Position numbers and translations under genes: made by a program. Shown in pieces: positions 1 to 7,923 of a DNA stretch of 39,799 bases. Below the pieces are notes generated by a model. It worked only from the letters and a program-made list of their open reading frames with translations. It was not told where the DNA came from and made no database searches. The DNA comes from WLMZ01 sp037139095 (GTDB taxonomy: Bacteria; Actinomycetota; Acidimicrobiia; Acidimicrobiales; Ilumatobacteraceae). Location: NCBI GenBank assembly GCA_037139095.1, contig JBAXHD010000022.1, forward strand, positions 1 through 39,799, read 5' to 3'. How positions within the stretch are numbered: the stretch's first letter is position 1; each line of letters starts with the position of its first letter.

Positions 1-1
1 G

Positions 2-934
2 TTGCAGCCGCTTGGACTCGCGATCGTTCCGGTTGGTCTCACGGCCGACGAAATCGGGTGCATGCGTGAGTTGCTCGATGAGTCAGACGCAGTGCTTCGG
101 CCTTCGGAGGTGTGCGTTGTCACTCCCCCCACCGAGGGTGCCACCATCGGTGATCTCGGTTGGGCTGAGCCACCGTGGTCGCTGATGGTGCGCATTCTCG
201 GACCCGTCGAGGTGTGCGATCGCCGGGGTGCCGTCGCGTCTTTCGAACGGTCGAAAGCACTTGAGTTGGTGGTGTGGCTCAGCCAGCATCGTGATCGGTC
301 TACGCGCACCGCTGCTCGTACGGCGTTGTGGGAAATCGATGTTCGTGATGCCACGTTTGCCAATGTGGTGAGCGACTGTCGCCGCTCCTTGGCGCGTCTC
401 GCCGCCAACGTTGATGGCGAGGAATGGATTCCCCGCACGCTTACCGAGCAGTTGCCTATCCATCACGACGTGGTCACCGACGCCGACTTGTTGCGGATGC
501 GGTTTGAATGGGCACGCACTCAATGCGCCGCCGACGCCATCCGCACGTTGCGGCCAGGTCTCGAGCTCGTTCGCGATCAAGTCTTCTTTGGCACCGGCTA
601 TCTGTGGACTGATGCCGAAGGAGTCACGAGTCAACTCACGGTGTTGGTTACGTCGGCAGCGACTGTGTTGGCGGGCCACTATTTGGCGCTGGGTGATACC
701 GACGGCGTGTTCTGGGCAACAGGTCAAGGACTCAAGGTTCTGCCGGGTCATGAGGAGCTGATTGCCTTGCGAATGCGCGCCCACGCTGCTCGCGGCGACC
801 TGGCTGGCGTGCGTCAGGAGTGGCAGTCGTATGAACGGGCGTTGTTGGCCGATTCGTTTAGCTCGGGTGATCCGGCGCCGAAGCTGGCGGCCCTGCGTCG
901 CGAACTGTTGTCTTCGTCGCTGTTGCGGGTGTAG
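2..934 (+). CDS. BTAD-type transcriptional regulator, C-terminal part (5' truncated by window edge)
   Basis: The reading frame is open from the left edge to a TAG at 932-934, so the true start lies outside the window and the 310 visible residues are a C-terminal part. From about residue 61 (MVRILGPVEV) the sequence resembles the OmpR-like winged-helix domain of actinobacterial BTAD/SARP-family proteins, with a DNA-binding segment around residues 85-140. An alpha-helical TPR-like bacterial transcriptional activator domain follows (about 155-300, with the typical end ALRMRAHAARGDLAGV). The missing N-terminus may hold LysM or membrane segments, as in large actinobacterial BTAD proteins; this cannot be seen. 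The target genes are unknown. The family assignment is fairly secure, the physiological role is not. Confidence 0.7.
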   Translation: MQPLGLAIVPVGLTADEIGCMRELLDESDAVLRPSEVCVVTPPTEGATIGDLGWAEPPWSLMVRILGPVEVCDRRGAVASFERSKALELVVWLSQHRDRSTRTAARTALWEIDVRDATFANVVSDCRRSLARLAANVDGEEWIPRTLTEQLPIHHDVVTDADLLRMRFEWARTQCAADAIRTLRPGLELVRDQVFFGTGYLWTDAEGVTSQLTVLVTSAATVLAGHYLALGDTDGVFWATGQGLKVLPGHEELIALRMRAHAARGDLAGVRQEWQSYERALLADSFSSGDPAPKLAALRRELLSSSLLRV

Positions 935-941
935 CCGACGC

Positions 942-955
942 CGTGCAGCAGCACG
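942..955. terminator. Weak hairpin between convergent genes
   Basis: CGTGC (942-946), loop AGCA, GCACG (951-955) form a perfect 5-bp stem in the 52-nt gap between the BTAD stop and the TetR stop. There is no T-tract, so this is only a possible bidirectional termination element. Confidence 0.22.
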
Positions 956-986
956 TCGATCGTCTGGAGCGCATGGGCAGGCTGGA

Positions 987-1607
987 TCACTCGCTGTCGA
1001 TACGCATGCCGCGCATGATGGCGTCGGTCATGCGCTCGATGTGTAGCTCGCGGTCAATAGGCCCGTCGATGGGATCGAACATTTGGGCGGGGGCATCGAA
1101 GTGCAAGGGTGCGGTGGCGCCCTGAGCGAGGAACCAAATCTCTCGGAGCTGTACGTCGCGGATCGATGACTCCGATTGCAGGCGTTGCAACAATCCTGCG
1201 ACTTCAAGCATTCGCTCGGTCAGCCCAATGTCGGTCATCAGTGTTTCTCGTTCTGACGCACCGATGCCCTTGTGGTTCAACAGTTCCCCCAGCGTTATGT
1301 GTTGCGACATAGCGATCATGAGCGCCCGAACTGTGGCGCGGAGTTGCTCGAGATCGTTGTTCGGTCTGCGCGAAGCGATCTCGTGATCGAACACCACCAC
1401 AAACTGATGCACGCCGCGGCTCACGGCCGCCCGGTACAACTCGGCCTTGGTGCCAAAGCGTTGAGTGATGGTTTCGTGGCTCAGGCCGAGTTCGGCATTG
1501 AGCGCTCGCACCGACGTGGCGTCGTAGCCAAATTTGGCGAACGAGCGGAGAGCCACCTCAAGAATGGTTTCGTCGCTCTGCAATGGGGGGCGACCTGGTC
1601 TCGGCAT
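987..1607 (-). CDS. TetR family transcriptional regulator
   Basis: A 206-residue protein when started at the ATG at 1605-1607 (MPRPGRPPL). The upstream in-frame extension is not TetR-like, so this internal start was chosen. The N-terminus has the TetR helix-turn-helix pattern (about residues 12-58: ILEVALRSFAKFGYDATSV, then GLSHETITQRFGTKAELY). The C-terminal ligand-binding domain is divergent, as usual. It lies 51 nt behind radA on the same strand and may be read through from it; no Shine-Dalgarno or clear promoter of its own is visible. Ligand and operator are unknown. TetR proteins usually repress nearby or divergent genes, but no obvious effector gene is adjacent. Confidence 0.85.
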   Translation of the reverse strand: MPRPGRPPLQSDETILEVALRSFAKFGYDATSVRALNAELGLSHETITQRFGTKAELYRAAVSRGVHQFVVVFDHEIASRRPNNDLEQLRATVRALMIAMSQHITLGELLNHKGIGASERETLMTDIGLTERMLEVAGLLQRLQSESSIRDVQLREIWFLAQGATAPLHFDAPAQMFDPIDGPIDRELHIERMTDAIMRGMRIDSE

Positions 1608-1658
1608 GTCAATAGGTTGGCACACGCCAAGCTGGTGTGATGCGCAAGCCAAGACGAC

Positions 1659-3032
1659 CTAGGCGGGACCCTCGCCAATCAGCCCAGCGGCGCGCAGCGC
1701 TTCGGCCAAGGTAGACACGCGAGTGATGCGCATGTTCGAGGCAGAGTCGGGCGCGTTGGCCGGCACGATGGCCTTGGCGAAGCCGAGTCGGGAGGCTTCG
1801 CTGAGACGCCGTTGCGTTTGCGATACCTGACGAAGTTCGCCCGCGAGACCAACCTCGCCGCACGCAACGAGATCGCTGGCGAGCGGCCGGTTCATCATTG
1901 CCGAGGCCACCGCGAGACACAGACTGAGGTCGACCCCAGGCTCGGTGAGTTTCACGCCACCAACGACGGACGCATAGACCTCGTGTGCGCTGACCGAGAG
2001 GCGAGCGCGACGCTCGAGCACGGCGAGCAGCATGGCGAGCCGGCCAGGGTCGACACCTTGTGCCGAGCGGCGTGGTGGTGCGCCGCCGCTGACCGGATTG
2101 GTGAGCGCTTGCACTTCGACCAACAACGGGCGCTGACCTTCGATGGTTGGCACCACAGCCGACCCGGGCACTCCAGTACGACGGTCGGCAAGGAAGAGTT
2201 GGCTCGGGTCGGGAACAGGGATGAGCCCGGCATCGGCCATCTCGAACAGACCCAGCTCGCTGGTGGGGCCGAAGCGGTGCTTCGATGCGCGAAGTAAACG
2301 CAAGGCATGGTGCCGCTCGCCTTCGAACGAGAGCACCGTGTCGACAACGTGCTCGAGCACGCGTGGCCCAGCGAGGCCACCTTCTTTGGTGACATGACCC
2401 ACCAACACCATGGTGATCCCACGATGTTTGGCTTCTTGTACCAGCCGATGTGCGCATCCACGAACCTGCACCACAGACCCGGGGGCCGACGACAGATCGG
2501 GGTCGGCCACGGTTTGAATACTGTCGATGATGACGAGCTCGGGCTTGAGCTCGTCGATGGCGGCCACAATGTTGGGCAGCGAGGTCTCGGGCAACAGCCA
2601 CAGGTTGGGCCGCACTGCATCGAGGCGCCCAGCGCGCAAGCGAACTTGCTGGGCGCTTTCTTCGGCAGATACATACAGCGTGCGACCTGGCCAGCCGGCC
2701 AACAGTTGAAGCAGCAGCGTGCTCTTTCCGATGCCGGGCTCGCCGCCCAGCAAGGTGACGGAACCCGGCACAAAACCGCCGCCGAGCACGCGATCGAGTT
2801 CGCTGATGCCGCTGGGTCGTGGGCCCGATGAGTCGGTGCTGATTTCGCCAATGGGTCTGGCCACGCCCGCTGGAAACAGCGACATGCCTGCTGCCAAGGT
2901 GCTGATGTCGTCGGGTGCCTCGACCTCTTCGACCAAGCTGTTCCATGCAGAGCACGCGGGACAGCGGCCGGCCCACTTGGGATGACTGGCACCGCATTCG
3001 GTGCAACGATGAATGAGCCTCAGTTTGGCCAT
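1659..3032 (-). CDS. radA: DNA repair protein RadA (Sms)
   Basis: RadA is a RecA-like, DnaB-type branch-migration ATPase acting in recombinational repair. All parts are visible in 457 residues, a normal length. There is an N-terminal four-cysteine zinc motif (C10, C13, C24, C27), a Walker A GEPGIGKST at 97-105, a Walker B LVIID at 166-170, the RadA signature region at 251-255, and a C-terminal Lon-protease-like domain without catalytic function (GGVKLTEPGVDLSL). The signature reads KHRFG rather than the usual KNRFG. The start is ATG 3030-3032 with no Shine-Dalgarno; TAGGGT lies exactly 6 nt upstream, which suggests a leaderless transcript. The lipoprotein gene ends 43 nt upstream and TetR follows 51 nt downstream. 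Confidence 0.97.
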   Translation of the reverse strand: MAKLRLIHRCTECGASHPKWAGRCPACSAWNSLVEEVEAPDDISTLAAGMSLFPAGVARPIGEISTDSSGPRPSGISELDRVLGGGFVPGSVTLLGGEPGIGKSTLLLQLLAGWPGRTLYVSAEESAQQVRLRAGRLDAVRPNLWLLPETSLPNIVAAIDELKPELVIIDSIQTVADPDLSSAPGSVVQVRGCAHRLVQEAKHRGITMVLVGHVTKEGGLAGPRVLEHVVDTVLSFEGERHHALRLLRASKHRFGPTSELGLFEMADAGLIPVPDPSQLFLADRRTGVPGSAVVPTIEGQRPLLVEVQALTNPVSGGAPPRRSAQGVDPGRLAMLLAVLERRARLSVSAHEVYASVVGGVKLTEPGVDLSLCLAVASAMMNRPLASDLVACGEVGLAGELRQVSQTQRRLSEASRLGFAKAIVPANAPDSASNMRITRVSTLAEALRAAGLIGEGPA

Positions 3033-3038
3033 GTGGTC

Positions 3039-3044
3039 ACCCTA
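3039..3044 (-). promoter_or_regulatory. Candidate -10 element of a leaderless radA transcript
   Basis: On the minus strand TAGGGT (TANNNT) is followed by GACCAC and then the radA ATG, a 6-nt spacing typical of leaderless actinobacterial promoters. No good -35 hexamer was found. Confidence 0.4.
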
Positions 3045-3075
3045 CGCGAGGGGTCACGCAAGGTTCTTGTGGTGA

Positions 3076-3861
3076 TCAACGAGCGCCGCGGCGAGCGGAC
3101 CGGCGCCAGTTGACCACAAGCACGTAGCTAATGAATGACACCGAGATAGCGAGCCACACAAGGAGCAGAATGATCGCACCGGTGGCCACAGGACCCGCCC
3201 AACGATTGGTCGGCACGCGCACCTCGGTGGCGGTTCCCAAGTTGATCGCTGTTCCATCGCTGGGCACGGTCCACGACAGCACCCCTGTCTGGTCGGTGCC
3301 GGTGGTGTTGCGTACCGTGCCCGGCAGAGTGGCCGTGAAGTTGATGCCTACTGCGTCGGCCGGGTTCACCTGTGCGTGAGCGAGATCGGTTGCATACGGG
3401 GTGGCGCCTACTGCAGCGAGCAAGGCTTCGTCGGTGTACGCCGCGATGCCTCCGGTGATCTGCAGTCGACCGTCGAGATGAAAGGTGGTGACAGCCCCAG
3501 CATGTTGGCGAACCAGCGTGATGCCCGACAATGGTCCGCTTGGGCCGTTGATGCCAGCGAGAATCTGGGTGGCCTGCGCTGGAGTGCTAAACGCTTGGGT
3601 GAGCACTACTCGTAGTCCGCCGTTTGGCTCGGGCGTTGGTCCCGTAACGGTCCAACCCCCAGCCCGAAGGTCGTCGAAGCGAAGGTCGTTGGCGAGGTCG
3701 GGCGCTTCTTTCACCACTGCGGCATCGGCCACTGCAGTGACCGTGATGGCCCCCGACCCGTTGGGTTGCACGGCCACGTTCACGTTGACATCAACGCGAC
3801 ACGCTGCGCACAACAGCGCGAGCGCAATCAGACTGATGATTCGTCGAGTCGTGTGCGCCAT
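3076..3861 (-). CDS. Probable membrane-anchored lipoprotein, LppM-like
   Basis: A 261-residue exported protein. Residues 1-21 form a short signal peptide ending in LCAAC; C21 is a candidate lipidation site, but C18 at position -3 makes it a weak lipobox. The body contains alternating beta-rich segments (VDVNVNVAVQPNGSGAITV), then LSGITLVRQ and a second beta domain. A single transmembrane helix lies at about 223-250, followed by a basic cytoplasmic tail (WRRSARRGAR). This layout, with an early Asn/Val-rich strand and a C-terminal anchor, matches the LppM-type domain of actinobacterial envelope proteins. The start ATG is at 3859-3861. It lies 43 nt upstream of radA on the same strand. The molecular role is unknown; the envelope location is well supported. 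Confidence 0.75.
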   Translation of the reverse strand: MAHTTRRIISLIALALLCAACRVDVNVNVAVQPNGSGAITVTAVADAAVVKEAPDLANDLRFDDLRAGGWTVTGPTPEPNGGLRVVLTQAFSTPAQATQILAGINGPSGPLSGITLVRQHAGAVTTFHLDGRLQITGGIAAYTDEALLAAVGATPYATDLAHAQVNPADAVGINFTATLPGTVRNTTGTDQTGVLSWTVPSDGTAINLGTATEVRVPTNRWAGPVATGAIILLLVWLAISVSFISYVLVVNWRRSARRGAR

Positions 3862-3929
3862 TCACGCAAGTCTGGCATCTGATCGCAGCGAACCCGCGGT
3901 GCCAGGTGTTTACTTCGGTTGCTGGCGCC

Positions 3930-4331
3930 TTATTCGCGATCCATCGACACGGCCATACCGGGCAGGCTCACCCATGGCTGACGGTCGACGCACCACACCT
4001 CGACAGTGGGGTTCACGCCCGACTTGTCGTTCAGCGCCCCGGCCTTCACCGCGATGATTCCAGGTGACAGGGCGAGCTCGGACACGATTGGCGAACCGCA
4101 TGATGGGCAAAAGCGCCGACGCACATACACGTTGTCGTTGTTCTCGCCGGTCTCTTCGTAGGTCTTCAGTTCGCCTGTGATGGCGAGCTGTGACTCGTGC
4201 GCAAGGAGATTGACCGAGAATGCGCCGCCACTTTGTCGCTGGCAGTGATCGCAGTGGCACACCGCCGTGGCGATGAGATCACCGGTGAGTTCGAAGGTCA
4301 CTTCACCACATAGACAACGTCCCGTTTGCAT
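3930..4331 (-). CDS. GFA-family (glutathione-dependent formaldehyde-activating type) zinc protein
   Basis: A 133-residue protein with the zinc ligand pattern of the GFA fold: CLCGEV near the N-terminus, CHCDHC about 20 residues later, and CPSCGS in the second half. The family was named for an S-hydroxymethylglutathione-forming enzyme, but most members, including actinobacterial ones that lack glutathione, have no proven reaction, so no substrate is assigned. Start: an upstream GTG (4335-4337) is in frame, but ATG 4329-4331 is preferred because TACGTT lies exactly 6 nt before it, as in other leaderless genes here. It stands alone between the lipoprotein and ycnI genes. Confidence 0.85.
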   Translation of the reverse strand: MQTGRCLCGEVTFELTGDLIATAVCHCDHCQRQSGGAFSVNLLAHESQLAITGELKTYEETGENNDNVYVRRRFCPSCGSPIVSELALSPGIIAVKAGALNDKSGVNPTVEVWCVDRQPWVSLPGMAVSMDRE

Positions 4332-4337
4332 GGTCAC

Positions 4338-4343
4338 AACGTA
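4338..4343 (-). promoter_or_regulatory. Candidate -10 element of a leaderless GFA-family transcript
   Basis: On the minus strand TACGTT is followed by GTGACC and the ATG at 4331. The 6-nt spacing and lack of a Shine-Dalgarno point to a leaderless mRNA and decide the start choice. No clear -35 hexamer. Confidence 0.4.
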
Positions 4344-4401
4344 CCCCTTGACGACGCTCGAGGTTGTTGTCAGACGGTGGGGTGGCGGAACACTTGCAGC
4401 G

Positions 4402-5112
4402 TCAGTCGTCTTTGTCGGCGCGCTTGCTGTAGATCACTCCGCCGGCTACGACCAATGCAACTCCGAGTGCCACGAGGAGCACGATGAGCACGGTCTCCGA
4501 TGAGTCGTTGTCTTTGTCGTCGTCTCGGCCAACAGCAACGTTGTCTGACAGTTCGATTTCGTTACTGCCTTCGGTTGCGCCGGCCTTTTCGGTGTTGTTT
4601 GTTGCTTCTTCGGGCACCACAAGATCGGCAGACGTGGGTGGGCCAGCAGTGACGTTGACCATCGGTGCTGCGAACTCGGCCTCGCTGCCATCAGGGTTAG
4701 GCATGTCGATCCAGTTGTTCTCGCCCTTCACACACTTCTGATCCACAGGGAAGAAGATCGGCCCGGCCGCTGCAGGCGCAGTGAAGGTGATATCAAAGTT
4801 GTCGACCTTGGTGGCTTCGAGCGAACCGCCCGAGAAGGTGATTACACCATCAGCGGCCGATGTCTCCCAACCGGTCTTGGCGACTGCCGCTGCGTTACGC
4901 ACGCTCCCGGGCAGCTTGAACGAGAGGCTGATAGTTGGTGAACCATTGCAGCCGTGGCTCGGCGAGAACGACACGGTTGCGCTCTTGCCAGCTTCGACGG
5001 CCACTGGATCTGTTTCGACGTGGGCGTATGAAACCCCGGCTAACAAGAACGTTGCGGCGACGCACGTTGTGGCAACTGCAGTCAGACGAATGGCGAGACG
5101 ATTGCTGTTCAC
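4402..5112 (-). CDS. ycnI: YcnI-like copper-binding exported protein (DUF1775)
   Basis: A 236-residue protein. The signal peptide (1-30) ends in SYA, so cleavage would leave H31 as the mature N-terminus (HVETDPVAVEAG), the hallmark of YcnI proteins that hold Cu(II) through the N-terminal His. A beta-rich DUF1775 domain follows, with a likely disulfide C55-C127 and the conserved Trp in NNWIDMP (W134). Then come a Glu/Asn/Asp-rich linker, one transmembrane helix (about 207-228) and a short basic-acidic tail. The start is GTG 5110-5112, without a Shine-Dalgarno. It is divergent by 59 nt from a His-rich membrane protein and the CopC-CopD fusion, so the locus is a copper-handling unit, probably delivering periplasmic copper. 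Confidence 0.9.
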   Translation of the reverse strand: MNSNRLAIRLTAVATTCVAATFLLAGVSYAHVETDPVAVEAGKSATVSFSPSHGCNGSPTISLSFKLPGSVRNAAAVAKTGWETSAADGVITFSGGSLEATKVDNFDITFTAPAAAGPIFFPVDQKCVKGENNWIDMPNPDGSEAEFAAPMVNVTAGPPTSADLVVPEEATNNTEKAGATEGSNEIELSDNVAVGRDDDKDNDSSETVLIVLLVALGVALVVAGGVIYSKRADKDD

Positions 5113-5120
5113 ACGGCGAA

Positions 5121-5126
5121 ACTCTA
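5121..5126 (-). promoter_or_regulatory. Candidate -10 element for ycnI
   Basis: On the minus strand TAGAGT is followed by 8 nt and the GTG start. It is back to back with the TAAATT element serving the divergent gene within a 59-nt intergenic space, so a shared copper-responsive regulator could control both. No recognised operator was identified. Confidence 0.3.
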
Positions 5127-5158
5127 ATGCTTGACCATAAATCTGACCGCACTACGGC

Positions 5159-5164
5159 TAAATT
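5159..5164 (+). promoter_or_regulatory. Candidate -10 element for the copper membrane protein gene
   Basis: TAAATT lies 7 nt before ATG 5172, consistent with a leaderless start. A TTGACC sits at 5131-5136, but its 22-nt distance is too long for a standard -35 partner. Confidence 0.35.
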
Positions 5165-5171
5165 TCGCCGG

Positions 5172-6152
5172 ATGAAGCGATCATTTGTCGGCGCACTTGT
5201 GATTGCGTTGGTTCTCCTTTCTCCTGCAAGTCCGGCATTGGCCCACGGCGGCACCGGTGGGTCCAGCAGCGACTACGAGGTTGTGGTCACTGGCTACAGC
5301 GGCGATGCCGCTGGCGTGGTGGTTCGGTCTGTCGAACTCGGCAGCCGCATCGAGCTCGTGCGAACTACGGCCAAAGAAGTCATCGTCTCCGGATATTCGG
5401 CCGAGCCGTATCTCCGCCTCGACAGCAAAGGCGTTTGGGAAAACTTCAACTCGCCAGCGCACTACCTCAACCTTGATCGATTCGCGTCGCAATCGCCTCC
5501 CGACACGGCCACCGCTGACGCGACTCCCGATTGGCATCTGATGAGCAGCGGCTCGTCGGTGCGTTGGCATGATCATCGCACGCACTGGATGAGCTCGACC
5601 CCACGCGAAGACGTCGTTGCGCAGCCCGATGTTGAGCGAGTGATCTTTCCGGCAAACAAGGTTGACCTCTCGATCGATGGTCATGCCGCCAGCGCAATCG
5701 TCAAGGTCACGTGGCTGCCCCCGCCCAACAAGACTGGGTGGCTGATGGCCATTTCAGCCCTTGCAGCGTTGATCATCGTGGGCCTCGTGCTCAGTGAGCC
5801 ATTGCGCCGAATGGCGCCGCTGCTCGCCGCAGTCGGTGCGTTGGCGGGCCTTGCCGGACAGGGTTCGAACTCAGCTCGGCTGCTGATTGCCACTGCTGCT
5901 GTACTCGTTGCGGCTGCTGCTCTGAGATCGTCTCGACCGCAGCTATCGCTGATTGCGTCCGTCGTCATCGTGGCTCTCTGTGCGACCCGCCTCGAAGTCT
6001 TTGAGCACGAACTGCTGCAGGGCCCAATCGCAGGCACAGGGCAGCGAATTGCAATTTCGGTCGGGTTCATCATTTCGGCCAGCATCGTGTTTGCGCAGAT
6101 CGTTGCCTGGCTCAGCCCCAAGCCAACGCCTGTAGCGCAGCCAGCCGAATGA
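5172..6152 (+). CDS. Uncharacterised His-rich exported membrane protein of the copper locus
   Basis: A 326-residue protein starting at ATG 5172; the frame is open far upstream, but the signal peptide begins here and TAAATT precedes this ATG. The signal peptide (1-24) ends in ALA, so the mature protein would begin with His (H25, HGGTGG). An extracellular domain (to about 195) carries a RWHDHRTHW motif (131-139; H133, H135, H138) beside Trp residues. Several transmembrane helices follow (about 198-320). It overlaps the CopC-CopD gene by 4 nt (ATGA), so the two are translationally coupled. No named family was recognised; position and histidines suggest it binds or passes copper, which is an inference. 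Confidence 0.8.
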   Translation: MKRSFVGALVIALVLLSPASPALAHGGTGGSSSDYEVVVTGYSGDAAGVVVRSVELGSRIELVRTTAKEVIVSGYSAEPYLRLDSKGVWENFNSPAHYLNLDRFASQSPPDTATADATPDWHLMSSGSSVRWHDHRTHWMSSTPREDVVAQPDVERVIFPANKVDLSIDGHAASAIVKVTWLPPPNKTGWLMAISALAALIIVGLVLSEPLRRMAPLLAAVGALAGLAGQGSNSARLLIATAAVLVAAAALRSSRPQLSLIASVVIVALCATRLEVFEHELLQGPIAGTGQRIAISVGFIISASIVFAQIVAWLSPKPTPVAQPAE

Positions 6153-7819
6153 GCAGCACACGTTCAGCTCTGTTGAGCCAGAGGTCGTGGCGGCGATTGC
6201 CGGCCGCGGTGTTGTTGATGTCGTTCGCGGGTTTGCTGTTTGCAGCGTCGCCGGCGCTTGCTCACGCTCAACTTCTGTCGAGCGACCCGGCGCCGGGTGC
6301 CGTCCTCGACACTGCCCCCACCAGCATCACGCTGGTGTTCACCGAGCCGATTGAGATCAGCCTCGGAGCAATCCGTCTGTTCGACGGCGCGGGTAAGCAA
6401 GTCGATATCGGCAAGGCCACCCATCCAGCGGGCCATACCGAGCAAGTGCGCGTTGCGCTCGGTTCCCTTGCGAACGGTTCGTATGTTGTCGACTGGCGTG
6501 TCGTTTCATCCGACTCGCATCCGGTGCACGCTGCCTACACCTTTCAGGTCGGAGCAGCGTCCACACTCGCCTCAGGTCTGCTTGATCGCATTGTGAGCCA
6601 TAAGAGTGCAAGCACCCCGGCCGAGGTTGGGCTTGCGATCAGTCGTGGCCTTGTGGCGTTGGCACTCGCCATAGTGTTCGGCGTACTCAGTGCGGTGCTG
6701 CTTGGCGTGGTCTCGTTGAGTTCGCGACTGCGGCTTGTCACGCTCGCTGCGTCGGTGGTCGGCGCCCTAGCCGGCGCAATCGCGCTACCGCTTGAGGTGG
6801 CCTACGCAACCGGCCAGTCGCTCGGCGTGATTACCGATTCGTCGGCGTGGAGCTCAATGCTCAACTCGCGTGTTGGTGTGGCATGGATCGTGCGCGCAGC
6901 TGTGATCTTGGTCTGCGGTGTTGCTCTCACACTCACCGTTTCGCGACGCGCCAGCGCGTGGTGGCGAGTGCTCCTTGGCGCTGGCCTGTTTGTAGTCGGA
7001 GTCGCTGCGGCCTTTGGCGGACACGGGGCCACGGGTCGTTGGCACATCATCGGAATCGCCGCCACTGCGGCGCACCTCGGCGGCATGGCCGTGTGGCTCG
7101 GCGGATTACTCGCTGTATTGGTGAGTTTTGCCAACATCGACGATTCGTCGGTTCACCGATTTTCCAAGGTGGCGTTCGTCTCCATTGTTGTTGTAGTGCT
7201 CAGCGGTGTCGTGCAGGCACTGCGCCAACTCGGTTCGTTCAATGCGCTCACAAACACCAGTTACGGAACGCTGTTGATCTGGAAGATCATTGCGGTGGCC
7301 GCTCTCGTGGCGATTGCAGCCGTGAGTCGGCAGGCAACTCACGGCAAGGTGCTTGGCCGCGTTGGCGCCGATTCGGTGGCTATCGACCGACCTCGTTTAG
7401 TCCGCGCGATCATTATCGAAGCGGTCTTAGCGGCTGCCATTTTGGGGGTCACATCGTTGCTTATGGCCGCGAATCCAACGGTGGCCAATGGACCAACCAC
7501 CTTCTCCCAATCGTTGGTGAGCAACAACTACATCGTGTCGGTGGTGGTGTCGCCAGGCGGGGTGGGTTCAAACGATCTTCACCTGTACATCACCAGCCCT
7601 ACGAGCAGCACTGCCGAACCAGACTCGGTCACAGTTGAGATCAGCGATCCCGGTCGCTCGGTAGACCCAATCGCGATCGAGGTCTCCAAGGCAGGTTTGG
7701 GCCACTACACCACCGCAGCCGCTGTGTTTCCATATCCGGCGCAGTGGACGCTGCACATCAGCGCCATCTACAACTCGTTCGACAAGGTGCAGTGGACCAC
7801 GGTCGTCCCCATCCGTTAG
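6149..7819 (+). CDS. CopC-CopD fusion copper resistance/import protein (YcnJ-like)
   Basis: A 556-residue fusion. The signal peptide ends at ALA38, giving mature N-terminal H39 (HAQLLSSDPAPG). The CopC beta-barrel (39-135) has the downstream Cu(II) ligand motif DSHPVH (D122, H124, H127). A polytopic CopD membrane domain follows (about 155-450; about eight helices). The last 100 residues, after helix VLAAAILGVTSLLM, form an extracytoplasmic beta domain (VVSPGGVGSNDLHLYI) of the kind found at the end of actinobacterial CopD proteins. It starts at an ATG overlapping the upstream gene by 4 nt. Known relatives bind periplasmic Cu(II) and support its movement across the membrane; direction (uptake or tolerance) is not decided by sequence. 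Confidence 0.93.
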   Translation: MSSTRSALLSQRSWRRLPAAVLLMSFAGLLFAASPALAHAQLLSSDPAPGAVLDTAPTSITLVFTEPIEISLGAIRLFDGAGKQVDIGKATHPAGHTEQVRVALGSLANGSYVVDWRVVSSDSHPVHAAYTFQVGAASTLASGLLDRIVSHKSASTPAEVGLAISRGLVALALAIVFGVLSAVLLGVVSLSSRLRLVTLAASVVGALAGAIALPLEVAYATGQSLGVITDSSAWSSMLNSRVGVAWIVRAAVILVCGVALTLTVSRRASAWWRVLLGAGLFVVGVAAAFGGHGATGRWHIIGIAATAAHLGGMAVWLGGLLAVLVSFANIDDSSVHRFSKVAFVSIVVVVLSGVVQALRQLGSFNALTNTSYGTLLIWKIIAVAALVAIAAVSRQATHGKVLGRVGADSVAIDRPRLVRAIIIEAVLAAAILGVTSLLMAANPTVANGPTTFSQSLVSNNYIVSVVVSPGGVGSNDLHLYITSPTSSTAEPDSVTVEISDPGRSVDPIAIEVSKAGLGHYTTAAAVFPYPAQWTLHISAIYNSFDKVQWTTVVPIR

Positions 7820-7923
7820 TGCTGCTGCGGCGATCGCGCAGGGCTCGCCGGTTCGCTCCGGTGAAATCCACGAATTTCGGATGTACTGGGAACTCAATGC
7901 CTTCGAAGTGACACTATGTGTTC

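Noticed and set aside
1609..3006. 465-residue Arg/Ser-rich frame on minus across radA
   Set aside because: It is an out-of-frame reading of radA on the same strand; the radA frame carries every expected motif.
5127..5171. Upstream ATG 5127 (MLDHKSDRT) as start of the copper membrane protein
   Set aside because: It would place 15 polar residues before the signal peptide; ATG 5172 begins the signal peptide directly and has TAAATT at leaderless spacing.
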